Positions 50,591 through 59,950 of a stretch of 64,000 nucleotides of DNA are shown in pieces (the stretch's first letter is position 1; each line of letters opens with the position of its first letter). The notes beneath the pieces were generated by a model that ran no database searches, had not been told where the DNA came from, and worked only from the letters and a program-made list of their open reading frames with translations. The translations under genes were made by a program, and so were the position numbers. This DNA is from BOG-908 sp964242115 (lineage in GTDB: Bacteria; Pseudomonadota; Alphaproteobacteria; Acetobacterales; Acetobacteraceae), in assembly GCA_964242115.1 (NCBI GenBank), contig CAXSZX010000002.1, forward strand, positions 62,001 through 126,000, in the 5' to 3' direction.

Positions 50591-51172
50591 GTGGCACTCG
50601 ACGTAATAGGCATCGCCATCTCAATTGCCCTCATCCCGACTGGCTTGGGTATCATAGGCGGCATTGCGCTTATAGGCAGCGTCTTCCTGCTCGGCACGGA
50701 CACCTACTCGTATGCTCTCGAAATGGATGGCGAAGACGAAGGCGCCGAGAAGTTCAAGAGGAGAACCGAGCGTTATCGTCTGTTTGCGACGGTGATGACG
50801 CTGCCGGACGTGGCCTACGGAAGCTATAAGATCGTGAAAGAAGTGTTGGAGATAAAGAGCCTCCGGGCCCTCGACGCTGCGACTGCCACCGCCGCTGAGG
50901 CGAAGGCGGCGAGGACAATCAATGCGGTTGCCGCTGACCGTTTGCACAGATTGGCCGACCGTGCCAACCTGCGTTCGCAAATCCGAACGGAACAGCTCAA
51001 GGCGATACTCACGTTACAGGGCAGTCAACTGAAGCTCGAGGTGGGTGGGAAGGTGACAGGCGCAGGTTCCATCGGGTTGATGGTACGGGAGGAAGTGCTT
51101 GAGGATAGCTCGTCCTTTCATCAGTTCCTCCGTTTCCTTCAAATTCATGCAGTCACGGCGCACGCTGCATGA
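50591..51172 (+). CDS. C-terminal part of the split protein, hydrophobic glycine-rich segment
   Basis: 193 residues from GTG 50591, in frame with the preceding ORF. Begins with a long Gly/Ile-rich hydrophobic segment (DVIGIAISIALIPTGLGI, then GGIALIGSVFLL), then a helical part (EKFKRRTERYRLFATVM; AATATAAEAKAARTINAVAA). The Gly-rich membrane segment recalls pore-forming or antibacterial effector domains; this is an inference from composition. Its stop overlaps the next gene's ATG. Confidence 0.6.
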   Translation: MALDVIGIAISIALIPTGLGIIGGIALIGSVFLLGTDTYSYALEMDGEDEGAEKFKRRTERYRLFATVMTLPDVAYGSYKIVKEVLEIKSLRALDAATATAAEAKAARTINAVAADRLHRLADRANLRSQIRTEQLKAILTLQGSQLKLEVGGKVTGAGSIGLMVREEVLEDSSSFHQFLRFLQIHAVTAHAA

Positions 51173-51609
51173 AGTCAACATCTCAGAGCGAGGTCGTTCC
51201 GACATCTGGGTACACAATAAGTCTTGCGCTAGCCTGCGTCGGCTTCGCGTGTCTTGGCATCTCAATTGGCGGAGGGTTGATCGCGAGGCAGGGTGGTGAC
51301 CCAATCGACGCCCTGGACGTTGACGGGATGGTGACGTTCGCCCTCGCGTTCGCCATCATGTTCGCAGCGCGGTTGATCTTCTTTGATGGTGTCAGCTTAC
51401 CAGTCAGAAATGCTGTTCGGGCGTTGATAACTGCCATATTGATCGGGGCTATTTTCGCAACCATCGGAAGTGCTTGGCTAGCGTTCTTTGGAAGCCACGA
51501 CAGACACGCAGTTAGCCTTCCGATATATTTCACAACATTTGGGGCTACCTGCCAAATAGCTTCCATGGCCTGGTTATTACACTATCGTCAAGAGGGTCTT
51601 CGCTCATAG
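51169..51609 (+). CDS. Four-TM membrane protein, possible immunity protein
   Basis: 146 residues. Four hydrophobic segments: LALACVGFACLGISIGGGL, MVTFALAFAIMFAARLIFF, ALITAILIGAIFATIGSAW, YFTTFGATCQIASMAWLL. The ATG overlaps the stop before it (ATGA). A small polytopic partner coupled to a hydrophobic candidate effector is the layout of toxin/immunity pairs. No family recognised. Confidence 0.65.
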   Translation: MKSTSQSEVVPTSGYTISLALACVGFACLGISIGGGLIARQGGDPIDALDVDGMVTFALAFAIMFAARLIFFDGVSLPVRNAVRALITAILIGAIFATIGSAWLAFFGSHDRHAVSLPIYFTTFGATCQIASMAWLLHYRQEGLRS

Positions 51610-51670
51610 ACGCTTTTGCGCTGCAAACGAACGGCTTACGGTGTCTATCTGATTGCACGGCCCTGCCTGC

Positions 51671-51737
51671 CAGCGAGACTGCGACAGTCGCAATAAAGCT
51701 TTTGCTTCTTCTTCTCGAAAAAGAAGGCCTTGCTTTG
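51671..51737. repeat. Nested-palindrome intergenic repeat, copy 13 (one arm)
   Basis: One type-B arm (AAGCTTTTGCTTC, TTCTCGAAAAAGAAGGCC) with half of the core (GCGACAGTCGC). It sits ~30 bases before the guaA stop rather than fused to it. It marks the right border of the low-GC island; the other half may have been lost when the island arrived. Confidence 0.75.
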
Positions 51738-51768
51738 ACACTTTTTCATTTATCGGTAGGTAAGAACC

Positions 51769-53331
51769 TTACTCCCACTCGATCGTTCCAGGCGGCTTGC
51801 TGGTCACGTCGAACACCACCCGGTTGATCCCCCGCACCTCGCCCACGATCCGCCCCGCCACGCGCGTGAGGAACCCCATGTCGAACGGGTAGACGTCCGC
51901 CGTCATACCATCCGTGCTGGTCACCGCGCGCAAGCCGCACACCTGGTCGTAGGTGCGGTAGTCGCCCATCACGCCAACGCTGCGCACCGGCAGCAGCACC
52001 GCAAACGCCTGCCAGATCGCGTCGTACAGCCCCGCCGCGCGGATCTCCTCGAGGTAGATCGCGTCCGCACGCCGCAGAATGTCCAGCTTCTCGCGCGTCA
52101 CCTCGCCGGGGATGCGGATCGCCAGCCCTGGCCCTGGAAACGGGTGGCGCCCGACGATCGCGTCGGACAGCCCAAGCTCGCGGCCCAGCACGCGCACCTC
52201 GTCCTTGAACAGCTCGCGCAGCGGCTCGACCAGCTTCATCCGCATCCGTGCCGGCAGGCCGCCCACGTTGTGGTGGCTCTTGATCGTCACCGACGGCCCG
52301 CCGGTCACCGACACGCTCTCGATCACGTCCGGATACAGCGTGCCCTGGGCGAGGAAGTCGGCCCCTCCGGCGCGGGCCGCTTCCTCCTCGAACACGTCGA
52401 TGAACAGCCGGCCTATGGTCTTGCGCTTGGTCTCCGGGTCGATGACCCCGGCGAGCGCGCCCACGAACAGGTCCGAGGCGTCGCGGTGCACCAGCTCCAC
52501 GTGGAAGCGGCCGCGGAAGGTCTCGACCACCTGCTCCGCTTCGCCTGTCCGCAGCAGGCCGTGGTCGACGAAGATACAGGTGAGTTGGTCGCCGATCGCC
52601 TCGTGAAGCAGCACGGCCGCCACCGAGCTGTCCACGCCGCCGGACAGGCCGCAGATGACGCGGCCGTCGCCCACCTGGTCGCGGATGCGGGCGATGGCTG
52701 CGCCGCGGAAAGCGGCCATCGTCCAGTCGCCAGTGCAGCCGCAGACGTCGTGGGCGAAGCGTCGCAGCAGGGCGGCACCGTGCGGCGTGTGCACCACCTC
52801 GACGTGGAACTGCGTGCCATAGATCCGCCGGGCCTCGTCGGCGATCGCGGCGAACGGCGCGCCCTCGCTGGTGGCCACCACCGCGAAACCGGGGGGAAGC
52901 GCGGTCACCCGGTCGCCATGGCTCATCCACACGGTCTCGCGGCCGCCCACCCGCCATACGCCGCCGAACAGCGCGCAGTCGGCGGTGACGTCGACGGTGG
53001 CGCGGCCGAACTCGCGGTGGTCGCTGCCCTGCACCACGCCCCCGAGCTGGGCCACCATCAATTGCTGGCCGTAGCAGATGCCCAGGATAGGTAAGCCCAG
53101 CTGGTATATGGCGGGGTCGGCCATGGGTGCGCCATCATCCCCCACGCTGGCCGGGCCGCCGGACAGGATCAGCCCGCGCGGCTGCCAGGCAGTGATTCGG
53201 GCGGCGTCGGCGGTGTAGGGGAAGATCTCGCAATACACCCCCGCCTCGCGCAGGCGGCGGGCGATCAGCTGCGTCACCTGGCTGCCGAAATCCAGGATCA
53301 GGATGCGGCTGGAGGAAGAGGGGTGTTCCAT
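51769..53331 (-). CDS. guaA: GMP synthase (glutamine-hydrolysing)
   Basis: 520 residues from ATG 53331 (MEHPSSSSRILILDFGSQV), aligned with E. coli GuaA; ATG 53397 would add 22 unlikely residues. Class I glutaminase nucleophile Cys86 in LGICYGQQ, with His/Glu in the FHVEVVHTPHG region; ATP-pyrophosphatase loop GLSGGVDSSVAAVLL; dimerisation domain ending SKPPGTIEWE. Converts XMP to GMP. No XMP/guanine riboswitch seen upstream. Confidence 0.96.
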   Translation of the reverse strand: MEHPSSSSRILILDFGSQVTQLIARRLREAGVYCEIFPYTADAARITAWQPRGLILSGGPASVGDDGAPMADPAIYQLGLPILGICYGQQLMVAQLGGVVQGSDHREFGRATVDVTADCALFGGVWRVGGRETVWMSHGDRVTALPPGFAVVATSEGAPFAAIADEARRIYGTQFHVEVVHTPHGAALLRRFAHDVCGCTGDWTMAAFRGAAIARIRDQVGDGRVICGLSGGVDSSVAAVLLHEAIGDQLTCIFVDHGLLRTGEAEQVVETFRGRFHVELVHRDASDLFVGALAGVIDPETKRKTIGRLFIDVFEEEAARAGGADFLAQGTLYPDVIESVSVTGGPSVTIKSHHNVGGLPARMRMKLVEPLRELFKDEVRVLGRELGLSDAIVGRHPFPGPGLAIRIPGEVTREKLDILRRADAIYLEEIRAAGLYDAIWQAFAVLLPVRSVGVMGDYRTYDQVCGLRAVTSTDGMTADVYPFDMGFLTRVAGRIVGEVRGINRVVFDVTSKPPGTIEWE

Positions 53332-53648
53332 GACTGCATCCAGCACAGCGGCCGTGGTGCCGCAAGCGTCCGGCGGAGCTGCCGTAAAGAGCCGCAACGT
53401 TTCGTTAATCCGGACAGTCGAAAGTACGGGTGTTACGAACCGCGTGGTCTTGACAGCTTGCCTGGCACGACATGCTCTCCTGTGGGTGGAAGAAAATGGC
53501 TGATTGCACTGACCTTCCCGCCCGAAACACTCATAGGTTGATTTGTTCGCTGGCTTTCCCGGAAAAAAACACTATATCATTTGAGATCACAAGGCCGTTA
53601 CCCACGTTTTACATAGCGCATCCGAAACGCGCAGAACCCGAGGTTGCA

Positions 53649-53891
53649 ATGGCTGCATTACCTGAACCGACCACCGGCGTCTGGACTGTTCCAGGTATCG
53701 AGGCACATGTGGGCGGCCAGCCCCGCGCGCTGGTCCTGCCGATGCGCCCGGTGAGCGCCAGGGGCCGTGCTGTGATAACCGAAACGTCCGGAGACCGGGT
53801 CGGCCCCGCACGTGGGATCGTGCTCGGGTTGACCTTCGGCCTGGCACTCTGGGTCGTCATCATCGGTCTGGTCGCGACTCTCGTCCACTAG
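53649..53891 (+). CDS. Small single-TM hypothetical protein
   Basis: 80 residues from ATG 53649 (GAGG upstream). Polar N-terminal half (LPEPTTGVWTVPGIEAHV) and one C-terminal membrane segment (GIVLGLTFGLALWVVIIGL). Precedes the flippase gene by 81 bases. The 317-base gap 53332-53648 before it has AT-rich promoter-like sequence (TTGACA at 53452; CACTATATCATT at 53571) and no other gene. Confidence 0.6.
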   Translation: MAALPEPTTGVWTVPGIEAHVGGQPRALVLPMRPVSARGRAVITETSGDRVGPARGIVLGLTFGLALWVVIIGLVATLVH

Positions 53892-53972
53892 GGCCGCCAC
53901 GGCCCGGGGGTCCGCAGCGCTGGTCCGGCAGCGTCCTGCAGCCTGCTTCGCTCTTGGGGAACGCACAGTCTG

Positions 53973-55445
53973 ATGGACGCGGTCGTGAGTGGCGCAGACC
54001 GTGCCAGCCTCAAACACGCTTCGGTGCGCGGCGCCGCGCTCACCTTCGGGTCGCAGGGAATCCGCTTCGGCCTGCAGTTCACCTCCCAGATCGTGCTCGC
54101 CCACCTGCTGCTGCCCAGCCAGTTCGGCCTCATCGCGATGGTCGCACCGGTGATCTCGCTCGTGCAGGTGTTCAACGATCTCGGGCTGACACAGGCGACT
54201 GTGCAGCGACCAAGCATCAGCGCGGGCGAACTCAACGCGCTGTTCTGGATCAACCTTGGGGTCAGCGTCACGCTCGCCTGCCTGCTGGCGCTCGCCTCGC
54301 CGCTGGTGGCCTGGTTCTACCAGGAGCCGCGTCTGATCTGGGTCACCATTGCCACCGGCAGCCTGCTGGTGCTGAGCGGCGCCGGCGCCCAGCAGATCGC
54401 GCTGATGAACCGGCACATGCGCTACGCCCGCCTGGCCGCCATCGACGTCGCCTGCGCGTCCGCCGCGTTCGCCGCCGGCGTGCTGGCAGCCCGCGCCGGG
54501 TGCGGCGCCTGGTCGCTGGTGATGATGCAGGCCGCCAACTCCGCCACCATCCTGGCGCTGGCCTGGGCATTGTCGGACTGGCGGCCGGGATCACCGCGGC
54601 GGGAGGCAGGGCTGGGCGGCCTGCTGCGCTTCGGCGGTCACCTCACCGGCTTCAACCTGCTGGCCTATCTGGAGACTAACCTCTCCACCATCCTGATTGG
54701 CCGTCTCAACGGCGCAGTCGCCCTGGGGCTCTACGACCGCGCCTACAAGCTGGTGATCGTGCCGTGGTGGCAGGTAGCCTTGCCGATCGACAGGGTTGCC
54801 GTATCCCTACTTTCCCGCCTGCAGGACACGGACGCCGCATACGCCCGCGCACACCGGCAGATGCTGCAGGGTCTGCTGCTGGTGGCAGCCCCTGGGCTGC
54901 TCTGGGCCTCTACACAGTCTGGCCTGCTTGTGCCGCTGGTGCTGGGACCGGGCTGGAACGGGGCAGCGCCGATCGTCGGCACGCTGTCGTTGGCCACCAT
55001 GCTGGTGCCGCTCGGTGCGGCCGCCTACTGGCTGTTCGTCAGTCAGGGACGGGTGAAGGCTCAGTTGCACTACGGGCTGCTGAGCGGGGTGGCGCTACTC
55101 GCCTCCATCCTGGCCGGCCTGCACTGGGGGCCGCTTGGGGTGGCACGGGCCTACGCGTTTGCGTCGCCGGCCATTGTCGGGCTGCCGCTATGGGGGTCGA
55201 CCAGGAGCGGGCCGGTGCGGCTGGCAGACATCGGGCGGGGTGTGGCGCCCATCCTGGCAGGACTTGCTGTCGCCGGTGCGGCGCTGCTGCTGCTACCGGC
55301 GCGCGACGGTACGGGCTGGCCGACGCCGGTGCTGCTTCTGGGAGACCTGGTGCTGTCTTACGGCGCTTGCCTGGGGACGATGCTGTGCCTGCACGGCGGA
55401 CGGCGGCTGTTGGCGGACGTTTGGGCGCTGCGGACGGCCAGGTAA
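53973..55445 (+). CDS. Polysaccharide flippase (Wzx/WzxC-like, MOP superfamily)
   Basis: 490 residues, ~12-14 membrane segments. N-terminal LAHLLLPSQFGLIAMVAPVI and VQVFNDLGLTQATVQRP are typical of WzxC-type exporters; LIGRLNGAVALGLYDRAYKL is the second-half hallmark. It would flip lipid-linked exopolysaccharide repeat units. Convergent with the OPX lipoprotein gene across a repeat element. Confidence 0.9.
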   Translation: MDAVVSGADRASLKHASVRGAALTFGSQGIRFGLQFTSQIVLAHLLLPSQFGLIAMVAPVISLVQVFNDLGLTQATVQRPSISAGELNALFWINLGVSVTLACLLALASPLVAWFYQEPRLIWVTIATGSLLVLSGAGAQQIALMNRHMRYARLAAIDVACASAAFAAGVLAARAGCGAWSLVMMQAANSATILALAWALSDWRPGSPRREAGLGGLLRFGGHLTGFNLLAYLETNLSTILIGRLNGAVALGLYDRAYKLVIVPWWQVALPIDRVAVSLLSRLQDTDAAYARAHRQMLQGLLLVAAPGLLWASTQSGLLVPLVLGPGWNGAAPIVGTLSLATMLVPLGAAAYWLFVSQGRVKAQLHYGLLSGVALLASILAGLHWGPLGVARAYAFASPAIVGLPLWGSTRSGPVRLADIGRGVAPILAGLAVAGAALLLLPARDGTGWPTPVLLLGDLVLSYGACLGTMLCLHGGRRLLADVWALRTAR

Positions 55446-55577
55446 GGAAGCAAGGCCTTCTTTTTTGAAAAAAGAAGCAAAAATTTTTGCCTGGCTGTCG
55501 CGGACCTTGCGACAACGCGCGCCCAAGTGACGAAAGTTTTTGCTACTTTTCAAAAAAGAAGGCCTTGCTTCCTTCCT
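55443..55577. repeat. Nested-palindrome intergenic repeat, copy 14
   Basis: Full copy between convergent genes. The left edge is fused to the flippase stop (TAAGGAAGC) and the right edge to the OPX stop (TAGGAAGGAAGC on the minus strand). The arms are nearly perfect mirror images (GGCCTTCTTTTTTG / CAAAAAAGAAGGCC). The core has CTGGCTGTCGCGGACC. Confidence 0.92.
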
Positions 55578-56130
55578 AGAAATGCCGCTCGTAGATCTTG
55601 ATCACATCGCCAGGTGCGAGAAATGTCTGCGGTGTGATCTTGCCCGTCACCGCCGCACCACCCGTCGTGCGCACGTCGGACGCGTAATCTTCCACCGCGC
55701 GGTAAGTGAACCCGCCCGCCACAGCAACCGCCGTCAGCATGGTCATTCCGGGCGAGTAGCTATACTGCCCCGGCTTGGTCACCTCGCCCAACACGAAAAT
55801 TGGCCGGTAGCTCAGCACCTCGACCGAAACGCGCGGCTCGCGCACGTATTTCTGCGCGGCAAGCTCGGACTGCAGCTTGGCAGCGAACTCGTCCGACGTG
55901 AGGCCGGCGGCGTGCACCGTGCCAACCAGCGGCATCGCCACCTCGCCCTCGTCGTTGACGTGAAACTGTCCGCTCAACTGGTCCGACCCGAAGGTGATCA
56001 CCCTGATCTGGTCGCCGCCGCCCAGGTGGTAGCCGGTCGAGGTGTAGCTCGGCAACGGCTGCAGGTCGGCACCCGGCGAGCAGGCGGACAGCGCGATAGC
56101 CGCGCACAGGAGGAGAGACGGGCGAATCAT
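55576..56130 (-). CDS. Polysaccharide export lipoprotein (Wza/OPX family)
   Basis: 184 residues from ATG 56130. Lipoprotein signal with lipobox ALSAC; Poly_export domain (YHLGGGDQIRVITFGSDQLS; VNDEGEVAMPLVGTV) and SLBB-type part (FVLGEVTKPGQYSYSPGMT; FLAPGDVIKIYER). Short form without a Wza C-terminal helix, so the outer-membrane channel is probably the adjacent beta-barrel. Confidence 0.92.
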   Translation of the reverse strand: MIRPSLLLCAAIALSACSPGADLQPLPSYTSTGYHLGGGDQIRVITFGSDQLSGQFHVNDEGEVAMPLVGTVHAAGLTSDEFAAKLQSELAAQKYVREPRVSVEVLSYRPIFVLGEVTKPGQYSYSPGMTMLTAVAVAGGFTYRAVEDYASDVRTTGGAAVTGKITPQTFLAPGDVIKIYERHF

Positions 56131-56148
56131 TTTGTGGCTCCTGCAACG

Positions 56149-56250
56149 AAGGAAGAAAGGCCTTCTTTTTCGAGAAAAAGAAGCAAAAAGCGTTTGCCTC
56201 GGCTGTCGCGGACCTCTCCGCCGGCGTCTACCCAGCGACCCGTCAGCTTC
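56149..56250. repeat. Nested-palindrome intergenic repeat, copy 15 (half)
   Basis: Left arm type B (GGCCTTCTTTTTCGAG, AAAAAGAAGC) plus the left core (CGGCTGTCGCGGACC); the right arm is missing where the beta-barrel gene ends. Sits in the leader between two co-directional minus-strand genes. Confidence 0.85.
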
Positions 56251-56255
56251 TTGCT

Positions 56256-57692
56256 TCACAGTGCAAACCGCAACGTCAACCGAAACGTGTTCTCCGAGTA
56301 GTTGCCGCCGAACGCCCCGCCGAACTGGGAGAAATCCGTGGCGACGGTCGCAGCAGGTATCGCCTGCGCGTTGCCGCTGTTCCGCGTGGAGTACGTATAG
56401 TCTGCCGCCAGCCGCACGTTGCGGTTGAGCGCGTACGACCCGCCGAACCCGCCGGTGAAGTAGGTCTGGCTGGCCGAGGAGCCGGCGCCGCTGCCGCCGT
56501 AATCGTCAATGAAGTAGGCGGCGTGTATGGTGAAGATCACGTTGCGGAGGTATTCGTGGTCAAGCTGGAGCTTCAGCGCTGTCTCGGTGAAGCCCACCGT
56601 GTTTTCGGCCGCCGAGTCCTCGATGTAACGCGCGGCGCTCCCGGTCACCGTGGTGAGGCCGGTGGGCGTCCAGGTCGCAGCACCTTCCACGATCGGCGCG
56701 TTGATGAACTGGTACTTGCTGCTGGCGAAACTGCGCTCCTCGTAGCCGGCCAGCAGCCGGAACGTGATGATGCCGTCGGCGTCGTAGGCGAGGCCAGCGA
56801 GGACCGAGGCGTCGTTGAAGTTCTGCCTTGGCAGACCGGGCGGTGCCTGGTCGAAATCCGATTGCGTATCGCGCAGGATCACCACGAAGCGCCGTCTGGT
56901 CGCGAACTCGTAGCTGCCGATCAGCTCCGGCGAGACGACCAGACGATCGCGATACGTCTGCAGGTAGGGCTGCCCGCCGATTGTCCCGTTGTCGAAACTG
57001 TAATATCCTACGTCCACACCCGGCTGGATGAAGATGTGGCCGAGATCGATGTGGTAGTCAGAACGCAGGTCCGCGACGCGGTAGGCGATGGCCGTATCAA
57101 GCCCCGGCACGTCCAGCTGGCGTGGCGTCTGATTGAGGTTGAGGAAGGTGGCGCCGAGGGAGAAGGTGTCGCGGCCGAACTCGTGGCTGCCGCCCAGGGC
57201 GGCCGACCAATTGGTGAAGCTCTGGCCGGACTGCTCGAAATACTCGTTGTCGTCGACGCTCAGTCCGGCGGCGAATTTGGTGTCGGACCAGCCGCCGGCG
57301 GCGTTCACGCTGGCGTTGGTCTCAAGCAGGGCGCTGCCCTTGCCGTGCGGCGTGCCGGTCACGTTGTCGTCGTAGCCGGCGCTCTCGGAGAGTACCGGGG
57401 TGAGGATGAAGTTGCCCACGCGGATGCCGGGCGCGTCGTACTCGGGTCGGGACCGCGTCGCCACGGTCACGCCAGCCTGGGTGTCATAGCCGGGTATGTC
57501 GGCGTTGACGTATTCGTCGATGACCTGGGCGCGCGCGGCGCCGGTGCTGCCGGCCCACAGCGCCGCGGCCGAGGAGGCAGCCAGGAGTGCAGCGCCCGGC
57601 GTACAGCCTCGCCACGTAGCGCGGCGCGGACCGACAGACCTGCTGGCCAGAGCCGATCCTGTGGGACGTTTGCCGGTTTGGGAGACTTTCAC
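56256..57692 (-). CDS. Outer-membrane beta-barrel protein, exopolysaccharide-associated
   Basis: 478 residues from GTG 57692. Long N-terminal signal region ending near GAARA-QV; then alternating amphipathic strands (IFIQPGVDVGYYSFDN; FRLLAGYEERSFASSKYQF) and a terminal Phe-containing strand (NTFRLTLRFAL), the outer-membrane insertion signal. It fits the beta-barrel family found beside OPX proteins in alphaproteobacterial polysaccharide clusters. Probably the outer-membrane pore. Confidence 0.85.
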   Translation of the reverse strand: MKVSQTGKRPTGSALASRSVGPRRATWRGCTPGAALLAASSAAALWAGSTGAARAQVIDEYVNADIPGYDTQAGVTVATRSRPEYDAPGIRVGNFILTPVLSESAGYDDNVTGTPHGKGSALLETNASVNAAGGWSDTKFAAGLSVDDNEYFEQSGQSFTNWSAALGGSHEFGRDTFSLGATFLNLNQTPRQLDVPGLDTAIAYRVADLRSDYHIDLGHIFIQPGVDVGYYSFDNGTIGGQPYLQTYRDRLVVSPELIGSYEFATRRRFVVILRDTQSDFDQAPPGLPRQNFNDASVLAGLAYDADGIITFRLLAGYEERSFASSKYQFINAPIVEGAATWTPTGLTTVTGSAARYIEDSAAENTVGFTETALKLQLDHEYLRNVIFTIHAAYFIDDYGGSGAGSSASQTYFTGGFGGSYALNRNVRLAADYTYSTRNSGNAQAIPAATVATDFSQFGGAFGGNYSENTFRLTLRFAL

Positions 57693-57887
57693 GCTCGACG
57701 AACTCCAGGCTGCTTCACACCGGCTCCCTTATGCCATGCGAACGATGGTGCTGCGAACGCCAGGCGCCGGCTTGCGTTGCACAACCGTATTGCTTTGCCC
57801 GGCAGACCGCGGCTTTCGCATCCCACCCCTGGCCGGGACGCTGCCCGGCGGATTCCGGCGGCCGACGCGTGAACGACGAGGACTGAC

Positions 57888-59441
57888 GTGCAAACCGCTT
57901 CCACCAGCTCCGTCAAGGCCGCTTCCGACAGGGCGCTGACCCGTTCCCAGGCGGAGTCGGCGATCGCTCAACGCCTGCACGCGCTGGGTCATCCGCCGGG
58001 GTTGCTGGACCGCCAGGCGGTTGCCTGCCTGGTGAGCTTCGCCCGCGGCTCGGAGCGGCAGTTGCGCGCCGACCTCGCCGCCGTGCTGTTCGTTGCCTCT
58101 ACCGAAGACGCATCGGGTGTGGATACGGACATGGTCACGCGCGCCCTGCAGACCGGGCGCGAGCCTGATCAGGTGCCGGCACGCGCGCGCTGGGTGTCGG
58201 CCTGGCGGCAAGCCTGGGCCAGCATCTCACCCCTGCGCCTGGTGACAGCCAGGTCAGACATCTGGAAGGACGATTTCCGGCTCAGCCTTGCGGCCGCCTG
58301 TATCGCCGCGCTGGCCAGCATCGTCTTCGTGACCTACGAGCGGAGCGGGCACGGCGGCGGCACAACGCGGCCGCTCTGGGCTGACCAATTGGCCGTCCAG
58401 AGCGAGACGCCGCACGCCCTCCCCGCCTCACGCTCGCCGGAGTCCGGCCTGGCGGCTTCGACCGCGGGTTCGGCCGCGCAAGGCGGCCAGCGCCTCGCCT
58501 CGGCCGCCTCACGGGATGGCCAGCCGCACGCGACGGCGGCGCCGGTTTTCGGGGTGGAACCGCCGGCCTCTGCGACACCTCGTCGGACGGGTGTCGCCAG
58601 ACCGGACCGCGCCGGCAGGGTCGAGCCGCAAGCGGATCGTCGAGCGGCCGCACCGCCGAGCCTGTCCGCGCAGGACGCTCCTCCCGCGACCGGCCCGTCT
58701 TCAAACAACGCACCTACAACTAAGACGTCTGGGAACGGCACGGACGCGGTGGCGCCGACTCAGGCAGAGATCGCAGGGTTGCGCCAGCTTCAGGCGAGCG
58801 CTTCGGCAGGCGGCGGGCGCCCGCGTGCCTCGCCACCTCAGCCGGGCGCCCAGACAGTCGAAACGACCCAGCCAGGGGGAAGCGGCGTATCTGCCGCGTC
58901 CCCGCCGGCCCAGCCTGCACCTCAGGCCGCATCGCCCGCTCTACCCCCGCCCGCTTCGCCGGCACCGGCCGCGCCAGCTTCCGCCGTCGCGAGCGCAGGC
59001 TCGGCCGCACCGCCAGCAGCGTTGTCGGACCTGTCATCGCCGGTCAGCGTGCGCACCTTGCCCGTTCCGCCATCGGCAAGCGACCCGCGCACCCGCCAAG
59101 CCGCCGCCGGCCGGCTCAACAGCACCGCCGCCGCCGCCGTCCTGCTGCTCTACCCCGACCGCGACGCCGAAGCCCTGCGGCGGCTGCGTCCGCTGGCGAT
59201 CAGGTTGCAGGAAGAGGGCATCACAAACATCAGGGCGAGGCCGACGCGCGCCTTACCGGCACGCCGGGCCATCTCATACTTCTACACCGATGACGAACCG
59301 CTCGCGCATGTGATCGCGCAAACCCTCTCGCAAGCCGACTGGCCGCGGCTGGATGGCAACTCCCTACAGCCATCACTTGTTCTGTTGCCGCCAGGGTTGC
59401 ATCCGCGACGCCCGGGAACCGTCGAAATCCAACTACCTTGA
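57888..59441 (+). CDS. Single-TM Pro/Ala-rich hypothetical protein of the envelope cluster
   Basis: 517 residues from GTG 57888. Cytoplasmic N-terminus (~130 residues), one membrane segment (LSLAAACIAALASIVFVTY), a long low-complexity Pro/Ala/Ser linker, and a small C-terminal domain (AAVLLLYPDRDAEALRRL; SYFYTDDEPLAHVIAQTL) resembling LytR-C/SPOR-like periplasmic domains. Its start is 4 nt-scale tight with nothing upstream; it precedes the OmpA and Sel1 genes in the same direction. Function unknown; possibly envelope-spanning. Confidence 0.75.
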   Translation: MQTASTSSVKAASDRALTRSQAESAIAQRLHALGHPPGLLDRQAVACLVSFARGSERQLRADLAAVLFVASTEDASGVDTDMVTRALQTGREPDQVPARARWVSAWRQAWASISPLRLVTARSDIWKDDFRLSLAAACIAALASIVFVTYERSGHGGGTTRPLWADQLAVQSETPHALPASRSPESGLAASTAGSAAQGGQRLASAASRDGQPHATAAPVFGVEPPASATPRRTGVARPDRAGRVEPQADRRAAAPPSLSAQDAPPATGPSSNNAPTTKTSGNGTDAVAPTQAEIAGLRQLQASASAGGGRPRASPPQPGAQTVETTQPGGSGVSAASPPAQPAPQAASPALPPPASPAPAAPASAVASAGSAAPPAALSDLSSPVSVRTLPVPPSASDPRTRQAAAGRLNSTAAAAVLLLYPDRDAEALRRLRPLAIRLQEEGITNIRARPTRALPARRAISYFYTDDEPLAHVIAQTLSQADWPRLDGNSLQPSLVLLPPGLHPRRPGTVEIQLP

Positions 59442-59455
59442 GGGAGATACGCTAC

Positions 59456-59947
59456 ATGCACACAGTCCGGCTCGGTTTTATCATCGGCCTTGCGGCGCTC
59501 GCCCCGGCATTGGCACCCGCTTTTGCCCAATCGGCGTCAGGGCGGCCCGGCGTCACACCTGCCGCCACCACAGTGCCCGACCCGAACGCTAACGCCGCAC
59601 CGGCAGCCTCAGGCTCAGCCGCGCCTGACGCCATCGACGTCTACTTCGCGCCGGGTAGCGCCGCGATCCGCGCGCAGGATCTGGCCCAGCTCGACCATGC
59701 CGCCCGCCTTTACCGGGACGGCAAGCCGATCCTGATGACCGTCGCTGCGGGCACCGATTCCAGCGGCTCGCCACAGACCAACATCCGCCTGTCCCAACAG
59801 CGTGCCGACTCGGTCTACCGTGCCCTGGTAGCCCGCGGCATTCCTGCCGAACGCTTCCAGATCCTCGCCAAGGGTGCGACCGACCCTGCCGACCCGAGCA
59901 ACCCGAAGGATGGGCAGAACCGGCGCGCAGAGATCACCTGGAAGTAG
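59456..59947 (+). CDS. OmpA-family peptidoglycan-binding protein
   Basis: 163 residues from ATG 59456 (GAGGGAG upstream). Signal peptide ending PAFA-QS, short linker, then an OmpA C-terminal domain: DVYFAPGSAAIRAQDLAQLD, LSQQRADSVYRALVARGIP and GQNRRAEITWK, with the Asp/Arg pair that contacts diaminopimelate region. Anchors the export system to the wall. Confidence 0.88.
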   Translation: MHTVRLGFIIGLAALAPALAPAFAQSASGRPGVTPAATTVPDPNANAAPAASGSAAPDAIDVYFAPGSAAIRAQDLAQLDHAARLYRDGKPILMTVAAGTDSSGSPQTNIRLSQQRADSVYRALVARGIPAERFQILAKGATDPADPSNPKDGQNRRAEITWK

Positions 59948-59950
59948 GCA

